Shown here: positions 62,685-64,000 of the stretch, piece by piece
Numbering within the stretch: position 1 is the stretch's first letter
How the letters are laid out: every line of letters starts with the position of its first letter
Assembly (NCBI GenBank): GCA_903884655.1
Contig: CAISFO010000035.1
Location: 18,403 to 82,402 of the forward strand
Direction: 5' to 3'
Source of the DNA: an uncultured Holophagaceae bacterium
GTDB taxonomy: Bacteria; Acidobacteriota; Holophagae; Holophagales; Holophagaceae
Length of the DNA: 64,000 nucleotides
Program-made: the position numbers and the translations under genes
Notes under the pieces: generated by a model
Told to the model about the DNA's origin: nothing
Seen by the model: only the letters and a program-made list of their open reading frames with translations
Database searches by the model: none

Positions 62685-63848
62685 TCACCTGATTGCTGAG
62701 ACTGGATCCCCGGGACCATCCAGTTGCTGAACCGATTTGCTCCAGGCGTCGCAAAGGTGTTGCCATCGTTTGTACTCTGATTCGGGCATCCCTCGAGGAC
62801 CCCAAACCCGTTGCCATTCTGCGAACTCATCTTCAGGCGTTTGCGAAGCGGTCCGACCCGGGAGTTCAGCAGGTCCAAGTTCTTCGGCCACCCGCTCTTC
62901 TATCGGTTGAATTGCGGTGACTTGGGCAGGATGGTTTATGACTGGAAGGTGGCACTTCGCCCAGGCTTCCTGCAATTTCCTTCTTTCCATCTTGAACCCG
63001 GCATTCGAGCGGGGTTCAGCTGTGGTCTCGGATTGAAAGACATCTGAGAATCCGCCACACCAGGCATGAAGTTCGTTCCAGCGCCTGGTCGTCGCAAGGT
63101 GTCGTGCCACAGCCATGGCCACCCGAATTCCATCACGGCTATCCCAGCCCGACTTCCCCCAGGGGACTGAAACGGTTCGTCGGAACGCGGTGGCATCCAG
63201 CGGTGTGCTCATGAGGCTGTTCCAGTCCAGCCATGCACACCAGAGGGCTGCGCTGGAGGGCCAGGCCTTGAGGTGAGCTTCAATTTGGTGGATCGCTCGA
63301 GGGGCCACTCGTACCCAGGTATCTGTTGGGTGAAAATGATCTGTGCGGAAGGGCTCCAGGAGAACCAAGGCATCCGAAAGGGTCAGTGCCTCGAACTGCG
63401 CGTTCCCGCCTTCTCCGCTGATCAGACCGTACCTCAACCTGCGGGCTTCGAGATGCTGTGGATGAGCTGCGATGAAGGCGTTCAGCTCACGCAGACGAGG
63501 TGTCCCGTGACTGTTCAAGAGGCTGCTGAGCATGGCAGATGAAGGGCACGAGGAACCTCGGGCCAGTTGTTGAGCTCCCCGAAACAGACTCCACCCCTCA
63601 TCAACCCCGTCCATCGAGCCAAGGCGTCCCCACTGCAATTCAGAAGCGCGCCATAGGGCCAGTTCGATCGAATCGTGCAGCGCCATCCATCTGGGCTCCC
63701 AGTCTGGATGGCCAACCAAAACCAGGCGGAGCGGTTCGACGCTCGGTTTCGCCCTCTTGTCCAACGGCAGCACTTGGATTTCCCTGGTGATGGCCAGGTG
63801 CTCCCGGTGCTGGCCCTGGAACTCGGGACTGGCGAGAAGGTAGTCCAC
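62685..63848 (-). CDS. hypothetical protein, possibly 5'-truncated or frameshifted
   Basis: A 387-aa open frame from a GTG at 63848. No Shine-Dalgarno lies upstream, and the frame stays open to a TGA at 63882-63884, so the N-terminus may be missing. In a neighbouring frame, an ATG at 63901 region encodes MPNLQAE, which a one-base shift would join to SPIIRKLNFWVDYLLASPEF. The protein is rich in Trp and Arg and helical (SIELALWRASELQWG, LNAFIAAHPQHLEARRLRYG, IHQIEAHLKAWPSSAALWCAW), a little like TPR proteins. It is convergent with argC. Function unknown. Confidence 0.5.
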   Translation of the reverse strand: MDYLLASPEFQGQHREHLAITREIQVLPLDKRAKPSVEPLRLVLVGHPDWEPRWMALHDSIELALWRASELQWGRLGSMDGVDEGWSLFRGAQQLARGSSCPSSAMLSSLLNSHGTPRLRELNAFIAAHPQHLEARRLRYGLISGEGGNAQFEALTLSDALVLLEPFRTDHFHPTDTWVRVAPRAIHQIEAHLKAWPSSAALWCAWLDWNSLMSTPLDATAFRRTVSVPWGKSGWDSRDGIRVAMAVARHLATTRRWNELHAWCGGFSDVFQSETTAEPRSNAGFKMERRKLQEAWAKCHLPVINHPAQVTAIQPIEERVAEELGPAELPGRTASQTPEDEFAEWQRVWGPRGMPESEYKRWQHLCDAWSKSVQQLDGPGDPVSAIR

Positions 63849-64000
63849 CCAGAAATTCAGTTTCCTGATTATCGGCGACCCTCAGCCTGAAGGTTAGGCA
63901 TCAGCCACTTCCGAGGCATGAAGTCTTGGACTTTGGAAAATCATTCGCCTGGGGTCTTGCGTCATAGGTTAAAACCTATAAACTGTAATCAGGATGCCCC
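63849..64000. other. AT-richer end region upstream of the last gene
   Basis: Presumably the promoter region of the 62685-63848 gene. It contains a perfect palindrome (ATAGGTTAAAACCTAT, 63964-63979). I see no complete gene before the window ends. Confidence 0.4.
63964..63979. promoter_or_regulatory. operator-like palindrome ATAGGTTAAAACCTAT
   Basis: A perfect 16-bp inverted repeat (7-bp arms plus AA) about 115 bp upstream of the last gene. It resembles a repressor site; the regulator cannot be named from the window. Confidence 0.4.

Overview
The window looks like chromosomal DNA from a high-GC, Gram-negative bacterium. Outer-membrane biology is visible (a BamD lipoprotein, a TolC-type channel, outer-membrane barrels). 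The gene mix (an N-acyl arginine route with an acylornithine transcarbamylase, hydrogenase-4-like respiratory modules, many secreted hypothetical proteins) best suits Acidobacteriota, perhaps the Holophaga/Geothrix side. That placement is an inference from gene content only; no rRNA is present.

Layout. 1-0.85 kb: rpsF-rpsR, ended by a strong bidirectional terminator shared with a convergent PhoA-type phosphatase. 3.9-10.7 kb (minus strand): an eight-gene run holding an amino-acid-type (HAAT/Liv) ABC importer, a two-subunit CoA-transferase and a 3-hydroxybutyrate dehydrogenase-like SDR, which reads as uptake and activation of a short hydroxy/keto acid. 10.7-25.8 kb: housekeeping and envelope genes (universal stress protein, ppnP, fused spermidine-synthase-like membrane protein, prfB, bamD, an MscS channel with a cyclic-nucleotide domain, rlmN, exoD, trmD). 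25.8-30.8 kb: an AT-rich promoter with three copies of one palindrome, a TetR regulator, and a split MacAB/DevBCA-like tripartite exporter, lying between trmD and rplS, which are usually close neighbours. 31-37.8 kb: rplS, an outer-membrane barrel, a UbiD decarboxylase, rplU-rpmA-obgE-nadD-rsfS and glutamate dehydrogenase.

37.9-47.2 kb (minus strand): a compact seven-gene membrane complex related to hydrogenase-4/formate hydrogenlyase and complex I. Its large subunit has lost the [NiFe] cysteine ligands, its small subunit is fused to a 2[4Fe-4S] ferredoxin, and it carries two tandem HyfB-type antiporter-like subunits plus a HyfF-type one. It resembles the poorly understood Ehr (energy-converting hydrogenase-related) complexes.

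47.3-53.2 kb: a large outer-membrane protein, a solitary GspF/PilC-like protein, a tandem interspersed repeat, a degenerate EnvC-like LytM protein and a membrane protein. 53.2-62.6 kb: argR divergent from a complete arginine cluster, argD-argF'-argB-argE-argH-argG-DUF1611-argC. The carbamoyltransferase is of the N-acylornithine type and carries alanine at the position that separates acetyl- from succinyl-ornithine enzymes. No recognisable N-acetylglutamate synthase is present. The DUF1611 protein, overlapping argC, is the only unassigned member and is my leading candidate for the missing glutamate N-acyltransferase. The window ends with a hypothetical gene whose 5' end may be disrupted.
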